This document shows positions 8,031 to 16,433 of a stretch of DNA of 64,000 nt, in pieces. The stretch comes from JALQTD01 sp965656785 (GTDB lineage Bacteria; Bacteroidota; Bacteroidia; Flavobacteriales_D; Sanyastnellaceae). The notes beneath the pieces are model-generated. The model was given only the letters and a program-made list of their open reading frames with translations. It ran no database searches and had not been told where the DNA came from. Within the stretch, counting starts at the first letter, position 1, and each line of letters opens with the position of its first letter. Where the stretch lies: NCBI GenBank assembly GCA_965656785.1, contig CBFHLY010000004.1, forward strand, positions 60,340 through 124,339. The letters are read 5' to 3'. A program made the position numbers and the translations under genes.

Positions 8031-9106
8031 TCAGTGCGGTCGATCAACTGCCCGTGATCGTAGGTCTCGCGAGCCAGCAACCGCCCCGACTCGTCAAAGC
8101 TGAGCACCACCCCGTGGAGTTCCCCGGCGAAGTAGGTGCCTTCGCGCGCCGTGGTTTGGCCTTGAATGATGCGCCGACTTTCGGTCTCGCCGGTGGCCGG
8201 GTCCATCTCCTCGATGATGCCCCATTCGCCGTTGTCGTGCCATTCAACGAACGCTCCGTGGCGCTTTCCGTTCTCCCAATGCACTTCGAGCTTCGGGCGC
8301 TCGTCCTTGAAGAACTCGGCTTGGACTCCATTTTCGTAGCGTTCCATCGCGACTTCGCCGTCCTCGAACTTGCGCACCACGTGCACCGTCCGGTCTGCAT
8401 TGTATTCGACCCACGCACCGATGGGCTGGCCGTAGGCGTGTCGCCCCACAATCAAGTTTCGCCCCAAGTCGTCGTTGACTTCGTAATCTCCATGGAACTG
8501 CCCGCCCGCGTACTGCACCCGGTTGAGCACCTTGCCGCGCTCGTTGAAGGTGACCCAAGTGCCATTCTTCTCCCCGTTCGCGTACTCCCCCTTTTCGACC
8601 ACCTTGCCGTATTTATCGTACGCGGCGTAGATGCCGTTCAATTCGCCTTTCGCCCACTGCTCCTCGATGCGCAACGTGCCAGCTTGGTCGTAGTACTTCC
8701 AATCGCCGTCTTTGACGCGGATGGGTTCGCCCGCTTCGTCGAGCACATCGGAGGTCCAGTAGCCTCCGGTAGCGCGCACGTTGCCGTTGGGCGTGTAGTG
8801 CGTGGCCTGCATGGACCGGGGGTCTTCCGCATGTTCGATGCGCGACATCACTTCGCCGGTGTCGAAGTAGAAGGTGAAGGTCCCGGTGGGCGCGTCGTTC
8901 GCGAATTGGCCTTCATAGTACAAGGTGCCATCAGGCCAAACCCGCACCCACTTGCCCTGCCGAGCCCCCGCCGCATCGACCACGTTGTAGTCCACCCCCA
9001 ATTCCCCATCCGGCACGCGCCCCAACTCACCGGCTCCGGGCTGGGCCCACGCCCCCCAAGAAATCAACGTCGCCGCCCATGCGGCCATCACTCCAAACTT
9101 TTGCAT
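8027..9106 (-). CDS. exported YwqK/MORN-like repeat protein
   Basis: A 359-aa protein with a signal peptide (about residues 1-22, 'SWGAWAQ') and roughly a dozen short repeats of the form G-x-W/Y-x-x-Y/F-x2-x-G-x-x-x-x2-x-x-Y/F, for instance 'GKWVRVWPDGTLYYEGQF' and 'GTWVTFNERGKVLNRVQY'. This is the repeat seen in 'toxin-antitoxin YwqK family antitoxin' annotations and in MORN proteins; despite that name nothing here suggests a toxin system. No T9SS domain and no lipobox are visible, so a periplasmic place is likely. It is the first gene of a two-gene operon with the secreted subtilase (ATGA overlap). A role as partner or inhibitor of the protease is conjecture. Confidence 0.85.
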   Translation of the reverse strand: MQKFGVMAAWAATLISWGAWAQPGAGELGRVPDGELGVDYNVVDAAGARQGKWVRVWPDGTLYYEGQFANDAPTGTFTFYFDTGEVMSRIEHAEDPRSMQATHYTPNGNVRATGGYWTSDVLDEAGEPIRVKDGDWKYYDQAGTLRIEEQWAKGELNGIYAAYDKYGKVVEKGEYANGEKNGTWVTFNERGKVLNRVQYAGGQFHGDYEVNDDLGRNLIVGRHAYGQPIGAWVEYNADRTVHVVRKFEDGEVAMERYENGVQAEFFKDERPKLEVHWENGKRHGAFVEWHDNGEWGIIEEMDPATGETESRRIIQGQTTAREGTYFAGELHGVVLSFDESGRLLARETYDHGQLIDRTE

Positions 9107-9206
9107 GCCACGAATTTAAGCGAACTGGGCGGGTGGCATTCGCGCCCCGCTTCGAGTTCAACGCGGTTTTGTCCTTTTTTATGCACAACACCCGATCCGT
9201 GAACCC

Positions 9207-9235
9207 TTCGAACCGTTGAGGGTGTTGTAGTTTTG
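9207..9235 (+). promoter_or_regulatory. mdh promoter (TAGTTTTG at 9228-9235)
   Basis: A perfect TAnnTTTG box with a weak upstream TTCG at 9207-9210 (17-base spacer). It lies 33 bases before the mdh ATG, so mdh has a real leader, unlike most genes in the window. Confidence 0.6.
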
Positions 9236-9268
9236 CAACGCAATTTTTCGATCACTTAACTCAACTCC

Positions 9269-10210
9269 ATGAAAGTTACCGTAGTAGGCGCTGGAAATGT
9301 GGGGGCCACGTGTGCCAACGTGTTGGCCACCCGCGAGGTCGCCAACGAAGTCGTCCTGTTGGACATCAAAGAGGGCTTTGCTGAAGGCAAGGCGCTGGAC
9401 ATTTGGGAAACCGCTCCCATCAACTTGTACGACACCCGGACGGTGGGCGTCACCAACGACTACGTGCGAACGGCCGGATCGGATGTGGTGGTGATCACGA
9501 GCGGTCTGCCGCGCAAGCCTGGAATGAGCCGCGACGATTTGATTGCGACCAACGCGGGCATCGTGAGCAGCGTGACGGAACAAATCATGCAGCACAGCCC
9601 TGACGCCATCATCGTGGTGGTTTCGAACCCGCTGGACGTGATGACCTACTGCGCTTACCTCTCTGCAGGCATCGACTCGAAGCGTGTGGTGGGCATGGCG
9701 GGCATTTTGGACACGGCGCGTTACCGCGCGTTCTTGGCCGAGGCCCTCGACGTCAGCCCGAAGGACATCCAAGCGGTGTTGATGGGCGGACACGGCGACA
9801 CGATGGTGCCGCTTCCCCGTTACACCACGGTGGGCGGAATCCCCGTGACCGAGTTGATCGGGAAGGAGGAGTTGGACGCGATCATCGAGCGCACCCAGAA
9901 AGGGGGCGGCGAGATCGTCAACTTGCTCGGCACCTCGGCTTGGTACGCTCCGGGCGCTGCTGCAGCCCAAATGGTGGAGGCCATCGTGCGCGACCAGAAG
10001 CGCATTTTCCCCGCCTGCGTTTGGCTGACCGGTGAGTACGGCATCAACGACCTGTACATCGGGGCGCCCGTGAAGTTGGGCAAGAACGGCGTCGAGGAAA
10101 TCATCGAACTCGACTTGAACGACGAGGAAAAGGCCCTGTTGGCGAACAGCGAAGCGGCTGTGCGTTCGGTGGCCGACGTGCTCGACCGCATGAACGCGGA
10201 AAAGGCCTGA
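9269..10210 (+). CDS. mdh: malate dehydrogenase
   Basis: A 313-aa NAD-dependent malate dehydrogenase, LDH-like type, reversibly converting malate to oxaloacetate in the TCA cycle. The Rossmann motif 'GAGNVGAT' is at residues 7-14 and an Asp ends beta-2 ('LLDIKEG'), favouring NAD. The substrate loop has 'PRKPGMSRDDLIATN' with two substrate-binding Arg residues, then 'VSNPLDVMTY', 'GMAGILDTARYR' and the catalytic His in 'MGGHGDTMVP'. The Arg/Met pattern in the loop distinguishes it from lactate dehydrogenase. Length is typical (about 310 aa). It is monocistronic with its own promoter, and its stop abuts the convergent FG-GAP gene. Confidence 0.98.
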   Translation: MKVTVVGAGNVGATCANVLATREVANEVVLLDIKEGFAEGKALDIWETAPINLYDTRTVGVTNDYVRTAGSDVVVITSGLPRKPGMSRDDLIATNAGIVSSVTEQIMQHSPDAIIVVVSNPLDVMTYCAYLSAGIDSKRVVGMAGILDTARYRAFLAEALDVSPKDIQAVLMGGHGDTMVPLPRYTTVGGIPVTELIGKEELDAIIERTQKGGGEIVNLLGTSAWYAPGAAAAQMVEAIVRDQKRIFPACVWLTGEYGINDLYIGAPVKLGKNGVEEIIELDLNDEEKALLANSEAAVRSVADVLDRMNAEKA

Positions 10211-12469
10211 TCAGTCCTGAACGAACCAGCGAAATGACACGGGGGCCGCAGGTGCGGCTCCCGTTTTCGTTGGCGTAAACCGCACGAGGTAGGCACCGGG
10301 CGCCACGGCGGGCAAGGCCCATTCCGTCCATCCCTCGGCGAGGGAGGCTCCCAGCAGCTGCCCGCCCAGCAGCGTCCACACGTCCACCGTACCGGCTTGC
10401 CCCTTTCCGTTGAGCGGACGGAGCGCACTGGGCCGGTCGGTCGAGCCTGGATTGGGGAACACCGCAAAGCCCGCAGGCGCTCCATCCGATTCGCCCACTG
10501 ACAAGGGACCGCTTGCGTAGAGCCTGACGCCGCCGTTTTGGATGCCAATTGCCAATTCCGGCAGCCCGTCTCCGTTCAAATCGCCCATCGAAGCGGCCGC
10601 TCGCAAGCCCGGCGCGAACCCTCCGATGGCGTCGTCCACCTCAGGCAATTCCGCCGCCCAGTTCGCGGCGTCCACCACCCCGAAGTCCTGGACGCGACCG
10701 GTTTCGTTCGCCACGAACACGCGCAGGCCCGCGGCGTCTTCGTACAAACACGGCACGCTGTATCCGTTGATGCCCAGTTGGTTGTCCACTTGAATGCCGG
10801 CCCAATCCCCCTGCGAACACCAGCCGCTTTCGCAACCGAGGAAGAGCTTCAGGGTGCCGTTTTTGTGCCCCACCACGAGGTCCAGCATCCCATCGCCCTG
10901 CACATCCACCAGCTGCGGCGCCGCGAATTGACCCACATCGATGAGCCCTCCATCGGAGTCCACCAGCGCCAATTGGTCCAATTCGAACTCCGGCCACGCT
11001 CCGGGACCGGCCACGTTGACGTAACTGTGCAGCACGCCGAGTTCATCGCCCACCACCGCATCCAGATCTCCGTCCCCGTCGAGGTCGCCGAACGCGGGGT
11101 ATGCGCTTTCAATGCCGTTGGTCGCAAAATCGATGGCGCTTTCCGTCCACAACTCGAAGGCGGCTTCCTGCGCCGTTCCCGTATTCTTGAAGAGGGCGAG
11201 CTCCGTGGGCGTCAGGCTGATGCCTTCATACCGCTCCTTGTTTGCCAAGGCCAAATCCAGCAACCCATCCCCATCGAGGTCCACCCAAACCGGCGCAGCA
11301 CCGCGCCCCACATCCAGCATGCCGTCCTGAATGAACCGGTCCGTCACCCATTCCCAAACCGGCGAGGTCTCCGTGCCCGCATTGCGCCAAACGTGGACCG
11401 AAGCATCGTCGTCCGTTTCGATGTGCGTGTTCGGCGAAACCAACAAGTCCGTGATGCCGTCTGCATCGTAATCCACCGGATAGGCGGCGGGGAAACGCGG
11501 CACGCTCAGCGTATCCTCGGGGCCACTGTGCGGAAGGAGGGACGGAAAGTACGGGTCGGCGAAGACCGTGCTGTCCTGTCCGTCCACCGCGTCATCGAGC
11601 AGCAACGCCACAAGCGTTGGGTACGACACGTCGCCCACGAGCAAGTCCGGCAACGGCGTCTCGTCGTCCAAGTGCAACAACGAAACGGTGCCTCCCGCGT
11701 GCCGGTATCCGCCGTCGTTCACTGGGCGCGCCGCCCTCGGGTCGACTACGTTGAAGCTGCACGAATGGTCGGCACCGATGAATACGCTGTTGTCTTCGAA
11801 CCCCTCGTTCCACATGCCGAAGCACCGGTTCGTGCACTCGAAATCCAACCCACACGCCGTCAGTCCCGTGAAGGCGTAAAGCGTGGAGCTCGTCTCCGTG
11901 AAGGTCACGATGTCCAACGCACCGTCGCCGTTGAAGTCGCCGATAGCGGGTTTGTCGATGGTCAGGCACAGCACCGACAAGTCCTCGTCGCCGCCCCCGA
12001 AGTTCCACGAAGCCATCAACGGCTGCGCCGCCAATTCGAACGCAGGCGTGCCCGCAGTCGCGGGCGTCATCACGTTGCGGTAAACATGGACGCTGTTTTG
12101 GAATCCGGTAAACAAGTCCGCTTGCCCATCGCAATCGTAATCGCGCAGCAGCACCCAATGCTGCAAATCCGGCCACCCCATTTCCCAATCCAACCGCTCG
12201 ACGAATCGCCCATCCGGAAGCCGCTCGAAAAGCAACACCCGCTCCCCATCGCGATCGAACGCGAACAAGTCGTCGTCACCGTCCAAGTCAAAGTCGATTG
12301 AAGACCACTGCGGCGCCGTCAATCCACCCGCGAACGGATGATCCAGCGCGTTGCCGTTGATGGAGACCACGGGACCTGCGGAAGGGGACCAGGTGAAAGG
12401 GGTTTGGGCGTTCAAGGCCAGCATTCCGCTGCACATGGCGCTCCACAACGTCAAGGTTCGGGTGTTCAT
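10211..12469 (-). CDS. secreted FG-GAP/VCBS repeat protein with T9SS C-terminal domain
   Basis: A 752-aa exported protein. A signal peptide (ending 'LALNAQ') is followed by about eight calcium-binding type loops of the form D-x-D/N-x-DG-x2-D spread through the chain, for example 'DLDGDGLLDLALAN', 'DFNGDGALDIVTF' and 'DLNGDGLPELAIGI'. These are FG-GAP/VCBS repeats that build integrin-like beta-propellers; two blades-sets are likely. The end has 'FAVFPNPGS' and the usual beta-sandwich of a T9SS type A sorting domain. Function is probably surface adhesion or ligand binding, but no catalytic domain is seen. I chose the ATG at 12469 because it directly precedes the signal peptide; a GTG at 12484 is possible. 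It is divergent from the DUF423 gene and abuts mdh. Confidence 0.9.
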   Translation of the reverse strand: MNTRTLTLWSAMCSGMLALNAQTPFTWSPSAGPVVSINGNALDHPFAGGLTAPQWSSIDFDLDGDDDLFAFDRDGERVLLFERLPDGRFVERLDWEMGWPDLQHWVLLRDYDCDGQADLFTGFQNSVHVYRNVMTPATAGTPAFELAAQPLMASWNFGGGDEDLSVLCLTIDKPAIGDFNGDGALDIVTFTETSSTLYAFTGLTACGLDFECTNRCFGMWNEGFEDNSVFIGADHSCSFNVVDPRAARPVNDGGYRHAGGTVSLLHLDDETPLPDLLVGDVSYPTLVALLLDDAVDGQDSTVFADPYFPSLLPHSGPEDTLSVPRFPAAYPVDYDADGITDLLVSPNTHIETDDDASVHVWRNAGTETSPVWEWVTDRFIQDGMLDVGRGAAPVWVDLDGDGLLDLALANKERYEGISLTPTELALFKNTGTAQEAAFELWTESAIDFATNGIESAYPAFGDLDGDGDLDAVVGDELGVLHSYVNVAGPGAWPEFELDQLALVDSDGGLIDVGQFAAPQLVDVQGDGMLDLVVGHKNGTLKLFLGCESGWCSQGDWAGIQVDNQLGINGYSVPCLYEDAAGLRVFVANETGRVQDFGVVDAANWAAELPEVDDAIGGFAPGLRAAASMGDLNGDGLPELAIGIQNGGVRLYASGPLSVGESDGAPAGFAVFPNPGSTDRPSALRPLNGKGQAGTVDVWTLLGGQLLGASLAEGWTEWALPAVAPGAYLVRFTPTKTGAAPAAPVSFRWFVQD

Positions 12470-12551
12470 CGGATTCAATTTCACCCGAAAGATGGGGAAA
12501 ATGCGGCGATTCCAGGTGCGTCGGGTCAGGAAGGTTCGGCGCGGCGGACAT

Positions 12552-12559
12552 TAACTTCG
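12552..12559 (+). promoter_or_regulatory. -7 box TAACTTCG, leaderless spacing
   Basis: Ends five bases before the ATG at 12565. Confidence 0.55.
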
Positions 12560-12564
12560 CGGTC

Positions 12565-12963
12565 ATGGAACGGAATGCGCAAGGAAGGTGGGCGGCTGCA
12601 GGGTCGATTTGGGTGGCGTTGGGCATCGCGGTGGGGGCCGTCGGCGTGCACGTGTTGGAGGCGCGGGGATGGATGGAAGGGGCGGAGCGTTGGGCGTTGG
12701 CGGGGCGCTACGCAGTGACCATGGGCGTGGGCACGGTAGCGCTCGTGGCGTTGAGGCCGTCGTTCATGCCGCAGGCCGCGCCTTGGCCGGAGCGCTTGCT
12801 CACGCTGGGCCTCTTCGGATTTGCGGGCGGCTTGCTCGTGAAGGGGGTGAATCCCGAGTCGGCGCTCGGGGCCGTGATTCCGTATGGCGGGGCGTTGATG
12901 ATCGTGGCTTGGGTTTGGGCCGCAGGCCAAATCTTCTTCCACCTCACCCCGCGCCCCCGCTGA
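12565..12963 (+). CDS. DUF423-family membrane protein
   Basis: A 132-aa integral membrane protein with four predicted hydrophobic helices (about residues 10-28, 47-63, 76-95 and 101-124). The N-terminal 'GAVGVHVLEARG' followed by 'WALAGRYAVTMGVGTVALV' and the later 'IPYGGALMIVAWVW' match the DUF423 pattern (small TMEM256/YwdK-like proteins). The usual GAHG motif is degenerate here (GVHV), so assignment is likely but not certain. No function is known for the family. The start is set by the promoter box five bases upstream. It is followed by the pckA promoter only a few bases after the stop. Confidence 0.8.
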   Translation: MERNAQGRWAAAGSIWVALGIAVGAVGVHVLEARGWMEGAERWALAGRYAVTMGVGTVALVALRPSFMPQAAPWPERLLTLGLFGFAGGLLVKGVNPESALGAVIPYGGALMIVAWVWAAGQIFFHLTPRPR

Positions 12964-12968
12964 TTGCC

Positions 12969-12976
12969 TACCTTTG
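12969..12976 (+). promoter_or_regulatory. pckA -7 box TACCTTTG
   Basis: Perfect TAnnTTTG 28 bases before the pckA ATG, six bases after the preceding stop; leaves a short leader of about 23 bases. No -33 TTTG is obvious. Confidence 0.6.
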
Positions 12977-13004
12977 TATCGGGAAATGCAATGAACAGTT
13001 CTCT

Positions 13005-14606
13005 ATGAAACATGTTGGAAACACACCGTTCGACGCCTCATTGGAGGCCATCGGACTGGAAGGCGTTGCACGCGCACACTGGAACCTTCCACCGGCCAAA
13101 TTGGTCGTTCAAACCCTCCTTCGCGGTGAAGGAGTGCTCACCAACAGCGGAGCCCTTGCGGTGGACACCGGTAAGTTTACTGGACGCTCCCCGAAAGATC
13201 GGTTCATCGTAGACGATGGCCTGACGCACGACGAAGTCGACTGGGGAACCGTCAACCAACCACTCAGCCCCGACCACTTCGCGCAATTGCATGCGGACAT
13301 GGTGGCGCACCTGGACGGGAAGAGCGTGTTCGTTCGGGATGCAGCGGTGGGAGCCGATGCGTCCACCCAGCTTCGGGTCCGGGTAATCACCGAAAAAGCG
13401 TGGGCGAACTTGTTCGTGCACAACATGTTCGTGCGGTTGGAAGATCGGGAGGTGCTGGTACCTGAACTGGACTGGCACATCGTTTGCGCCCCGAGCTTTG
13501 AAGCTGACCCGGCGCGCCACGGAGTGCGCCAAGCAAACGTCTCTGCCATCGATTTCACCCGCAAGACCATCCTCATTGCCGGCTCCGCGTACACGGGCGA
13601 AATCAAGAAGGGCATGTTCTCGGTGATGAACTTTGTGCTGCCGACGGTGCACAGCGTATTTCCGATGCACTGTTCGGCCAACTGCGATGCAGACGGAAAC
13701 ACCGCGATTTTCTTCGGTTTGTCGGGAACGGGCAAAACGACCCTGAGCAGCGATCCGGATCGGTTCCTCATCGGGGACGATGAGCACGGTTGGGGCGATG
13801 CGGGCGTCTTCAACATGGAAGGGGGGTGCTATGCGAAGACCATCGACCTCTCTCCAGAGAAGGAGCCGCAGATTTACCGAGCCATTCAGTTCGGAGCGCT
13901 GCTCGAAAACGTCCGCTTTGAAGCCGATGAGGTGACGCCGAACTACGCCGATGCTTCGGTCACGGAAAACACGCGGGTCTCGTACCCCATTGACCACATT
14001 CCAGGTGCTGTGGCGGACAGCCGAGGCGACCACCCGAAGGACATTTTCTTCCTCACCTGCGATGCCTTCGGGGTGTTGCCACCCATCAGCCGCCTCGATA
14101 AGGGCCAAGCCATGTACCACTTCCTGAGCGGTTACACCGCAAAGGTGGCGGGCACCGAAGTGGGCATCACCGAACCCACGGCGGCGTTCAGTGCGTGCTT
14201 CGGCGCGCCGTTCATGCCCTTGCATCCGACGCGGTATGCAGAAATGTTGGGCGAACGGATGGAGGCGCACAGTGTGCGGATTTGGCTGGTGAATACCGGT
14301 TGGTCTGGAGGAGGATACGGCGTGGGCGAACGCATGAAATTGAAGTACACCCGGGCCATGATCGGTGCAGCGATGCGCGGTGAATTGGATGACGTGGAGA
14401 TGCATGCGGATGCCACCTTCGGGTTGACGTTCCCGGCAGCTTGCCCTGGTGTTCCGGGCCAGTTGATGAATCCCCGGGACGCGTGGTCGGATGGTGCAGC
14501 CTACGATGCGGCGGCAGCTCATTTGGCGGGGTTGTTCTCGGAGAACTTCAAACCGTTCGAAGCCATGGCCTCCGAGGCCATCCTCGAAGCGGCGCCGACG
14601 GCCTGA
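13005..14606 (+). CDS. pckA: phosphoenolpyruvate carboxykinase (ATP)
   Basis: A 533-aa ATP-type PEP carboxykinase, converting oxaloacetate and ATP to PEP and CO2 for gluconeogenesis. It has 'DTGKFTGRSPKDRF' (substrate-binding Arg, about residues 50-63), 'MNFVLP' and 'MHCSAN' metal/substrate region, the kinase-1a P-loop 'GLSGTGKTTLS' (about 237-247), the kinase-2 site 'LIGDDEHGW' (about 255) and 'FLTCDAFGVLPP' with 'TEPTAAFSACFG'. All key residues are present and length fits the family. The ATG at 13005 gives the normal N-terminus; longer readings are rejected because they cross the DUF423 gene and promoter. With mdh nearby, the region groups malate/oxaloacetate metabolism. Confidence 0.98.
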   Translation: MKHVGNTPFDASLEAIGLEGVARAHWNLPPAKLVVQTLLRGEGVLTNSGALAVDTGKFTGRSPKDRFIVDDGLTHDEVDWGTVNQPLSPDHFAQLHADMVAHLDGKSVFVRDAAVGADASTQLRVRVITEKAWANLFVHNMFVRLEDREVLVPELDWHIVCAPSFEADPARHGVRQANVSAIDFTRKTILIAGSAYTGEIKKGMFSVMNFVLPTVHSVFPMHCSANCDADGNTAIFFGLSGTGKTTLSSDPDRFLIGDDEHGWGDAGVFNMEGGCYAKTIDLSPEKEPQIYRAIQFGALLENVRFEADEVTPNYADASVTENTRVSYPIDHIPGAVADSRGDHPKDIFFLTCDAFGVLPPISRLDKGQAMYHFLSGYTAKVAGTEVGITEPTAAFSACFGAPFMPLHPTRYAEMLGERMEAHSVRIWLVNTGWSGGGYGVGERMKLKYTRAMIGAAMRGELDDVEMHADATFGLTFPAACPGVPGQLMNPRDAWSDGAAYDAAAAHLAGLFSENFKPFEAMASEAILEAAPTA

Positions 14607-14658
14607 CTGAACGATTGATAACGCTGTTGCGGGGCGGGTCGATTTGGCCCGCCCCGCT

Positions 14659-14666
14659 TATTTTCG
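14659..14666 (+). promoter_or_regulatory. -7 box TATTTTCG, leaderless spacing
   Basis: Ends four bases before the rsmE ATG; C precedes the ATG. Confidence 0.55.
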
Positions 14667-14670
14667 CAGC

Positions 14671-15381
14671 ATGCGATTTTTTTACGCACCGGAAATCGGT
14701 ACGCCGTTCCATGACTTGGATGCCGAGGAAACCCGACATGTCGTGAAGGTGCTGCGCGCGCAAGTGGGCGATGCCTTCATGTTGACGAATGGCCGCGGCG
14801 CGGTGTACGAGGGGGTCATCCATCAGCTGGACAAACGCACGTGCATCCTGCAGACGAAATGGGTCCGCGAAGATGCGCCGTCGTCCCGTCCGCTGCAGCT
14901 CTTGGTGGCGCCGACGAAGGCGACCGACCGGTTCGAATGGATGCTGGAGAAGGCCATGGAGTTGGGGGTGGAGGGGATTTGGCCCCTTGTGACGGCGCGT
15001 TCGGAACGCACCCGAGAAAAGCCCGATCGTTGGATGCGCATCTTGGTGGCGGCGTTGAAGCAAAGCCAACAAACCCGCTTGCCCGAACTGCACCCATTGA
15101 TGCCGTGGAGCGATGCCTTGGCCGCGCAAGGCCAACGCCGCGGGTTCATCGCCCATTGCTTGCCTGCGTTGAGCGATTTGGGGAAGCCGCACTTGCTTCA
15201 CGCGGCCGCGGGGCCCTCGGGGGCGTGGGTGGCCATCGGGCCAGAGGGCGATTTCACCCCCGAAGAAATCCGAGAAGCGCTCACGCTCGGAGCGCAGGAA
15301 GTGAGCCTCGGTGAGCATCGGTTGCGCACGGAAACCGCAGGCGTGGCCGCGGTTCACAGTTTTCACCTCGCGGCGATTTAG
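14671..15381 (+). CDS. rsmE: 16S rRNA (uracil(1498)-N(3))-methyltransferase
   Basis: A 236-aa SPOUT-class methyltransferase that methylates N3 of U1498 in 16S rRNA using SAM. The N-terminal PUA-like domain opens with 'RFFYAPEI' and has 'HVVKVLRAQVGD'. The C-terminal trefoil-knot domain carries 'WMLEKAMELGVEGIWPL', 'TARSERT', 'AALKQSQQTRLPEL', the SAM loop 'IGPEGDFTPEEI' and 'VSLGEHRLRTETA', all RsmE signatures. Length is typical. The start is defined by the promoter box four bases upstream. The stop overlaps the convergent DUF551 gene by 4 bp. Confidence 0.97.
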   Translation: MRFFYAPEIGTPFHDLDAEETRHVVKVLRAQVGDAFMLTNGRGAVYEGVIHQLDKRTCILQTKWVREDAPSSRPLQLLVAPTKATDRFEWMLEKAMELGVEGIWPLVTARSERTREKPDRWMRILVAALKQSQQTRLPELHPLMPWSDALAAQGQRRGFIAHCLPALSDLGKPHLLHAAAGPSGAWVAIGPEGDFTPEEIREALTLGAQEVSLGEHRLRTETAGVAAVHSFHLAAI

Positions 15382-15653
15382 GCTTTCGGCGCAACCGGCA
15401 GCGGCTGCCAGTGCGTTACGTCGCGGAAGAACTGGTTGCTGTTCCCTTCACCGGACCAAAAATGCACCCCGTGCCGCTCCGCTTTTTCTGGATTGCCCGC
15501 ATAGAAGTCCTTGCAGAACCGCAGCACAATGACTTCACGCACCTCGAATTCCAAGGACTTCCCGGGAGGAAACACGCGGTTTCCCGGAACAAAGGCCAGG
15601 ACGCGCTGGTCGTCTTCAGGGAGGCGTTCCGAACACGGAATCCAGTCCATCAT
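15378..15653 (-). CDS. DUF551-like protein, 91 aa
   Basis: A small soluble protein that begins 'WIPCSERLPEDDQRVLAF' and ends with a 'THWQPLP' motif. The W-I-x-C/V-x-E-R-L-P start and W-x-P-L-P end are hallmarks of DUF551, a family most often met in phages and prophages and of unknown function. Here it is in a chromosomal operon as the last gene, its start (ATG at 15653) overlapping the stop of the enoyl-CoA hydratase-like gene as ATGA. No other phage-like gene is near. Confidence is high that the frame is coding, moderate for the family name. Confidence 0.8.
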   Translation of the reverse strand: MMDWIPCSERLPEDDQRVLAFVPGNRVFPPGKSLEFEVREVIVLRFCKDFYAGNPEKAERHGVHFWSGEGNSNQFFRDVTHWQPLPVAPKA

Positions 15654-16429
15654 TTCCCAGTGAAGGTGGCGGCTCGCTTTTCTAAAAAGGCCGCGACTCC
15701 TTCCGCATAGTCGGCCGTTTCCGAGGCAGTGATTTGCAAATCCCGCTCGGTCGTCAAGTGCTCCGAAAGCCCGGACTCCCATCCCGCATTGAACGCCCGC
15801 TTCGTCAATCCCAATCCTCGCGTCGGCATTGCGGCCAGCTGAGCGGCCAGTTCTGCCACCGTTGACTCGAACGCCTCCGGTCCCACCGCTTTGAAAATCA
15901 TGCCCATCGCTTCCGCCTCGCGCGCTTCTACCGGAGTGCCGAAGAAGGCCAACGCCGTTGCGCGTTGTTGCCCGATGAGCCGCGGCAACATCCACGTCCC
16001 GCCGCTGTCGGGAATGAGTCCGATTTTGGAAAACGCCTGGATGAATTTCACTCCGTGTTGGGCGAGGGTCAGGTCGCAGGCCAGCGCAATGTTCGCCCCG
16101 GCTCCCGCAGCCACGCCCTGAACCGCGGCGATGACGGGCTTTTCCATGTTGCGGATTCGGCGAACGCTTTCGTTGTACGTTTCTTCTACGATGACCCGGA
16201 AGTCCGGGGCGTCGGGTGCCGTGACTTCCTTCAGGTCTTGGCCTGCGCAGAACGCCTTGCCCGCACCGGTGATGACCACGCAGCGCACGGTGTTGTCGGC
16301 AGCGGCTTCGTCGAGGGCGGCTTGGAACGCCTTGCCCATGTGGCGGTCGAAGCTGTTGAACACTTCGGGACGGTTCAGCGTCAAGGTGCGCACCGCACCG
16401 CGGTCTGAGGTCAAGATGGAATCCGCCAT
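15650..16429 (-). CDS. enoyl-CoA hydratase/isomerase family protein (PaaG-like)
   Basis: A 259-aa crotonase-fold enzyme. 'TLNRPEVFNSFD' near the start, 'AGQDLKEV' (first oxyanion segment), 'GVAAGAGANIALACDLTLA' (second oxyanion segment with the NIALACD helix) and 'IGLIPDSGGTWMLPRLIG' are visible. The 'IPDSGGTWMLPR' block is closest to PaaG, the oxepin-CoA-forming isomerase of phenylacetate degradation, where the Asp is the base. No other phenylacetate genes are in view, so a role in another CoA pathway (e.g. fatty acid isomerisation) is possible. The start (ATG 16429) lies four bases after the stop of the upstream sulfotransferase-like gene; the operon continues into DUF551. Confidence 0.9.
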   Translation of the reverse strand: MADSILTSDRGAVRTLTLNRPEVFNSFDRHMGKAFQAALDEAAADNTVRCVVITGAGKAFCAGQDLKEVTAPDAPDFRVIVEETYNESVRRIRNMEKPVIAAVQGVAAGAGANIALACDLTLAQHGVKFIQAFSKIGLIPDSGGTWMLPRLIGQQRATALAFFGTPVEAREAEAMGMIFKAVGPEAFESTVAELAAQLAAMPTRGLGLTKRAFNAGWESGLSEHLTTERDLQITASETADYAEGVAAFLEKRAATFTGK

Positions 16430-16433
16430 GGGG

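Noticed and set aside
8027..9106. Toxin-antitoxin system
   Set aside because: YwqK-family proteins carry 'antitoxin' in database names, but this one has a signal peptide and the partner gene is a secreted protease, not a toxin.
10538..12301. 587-codon plus-strand frame opposite the FG-GAP gene
   Set aside because: It mirrors repeated Asp/Gly codons of the FG-GAP protein; low-complexity Arg/Val/His product with no motif.
12588..13004. Upstream extension of pckA
   Set aside because: It runs through the DUF423 gene in another frame and through the pckA promoter; the conserved PEPCK start is at 13005.
13038..14522. 494-codon minus-strand frame opposite pckA
   Set aside because: pckA is complete and unmistakable on the plus strand; the antisense product has no family features.
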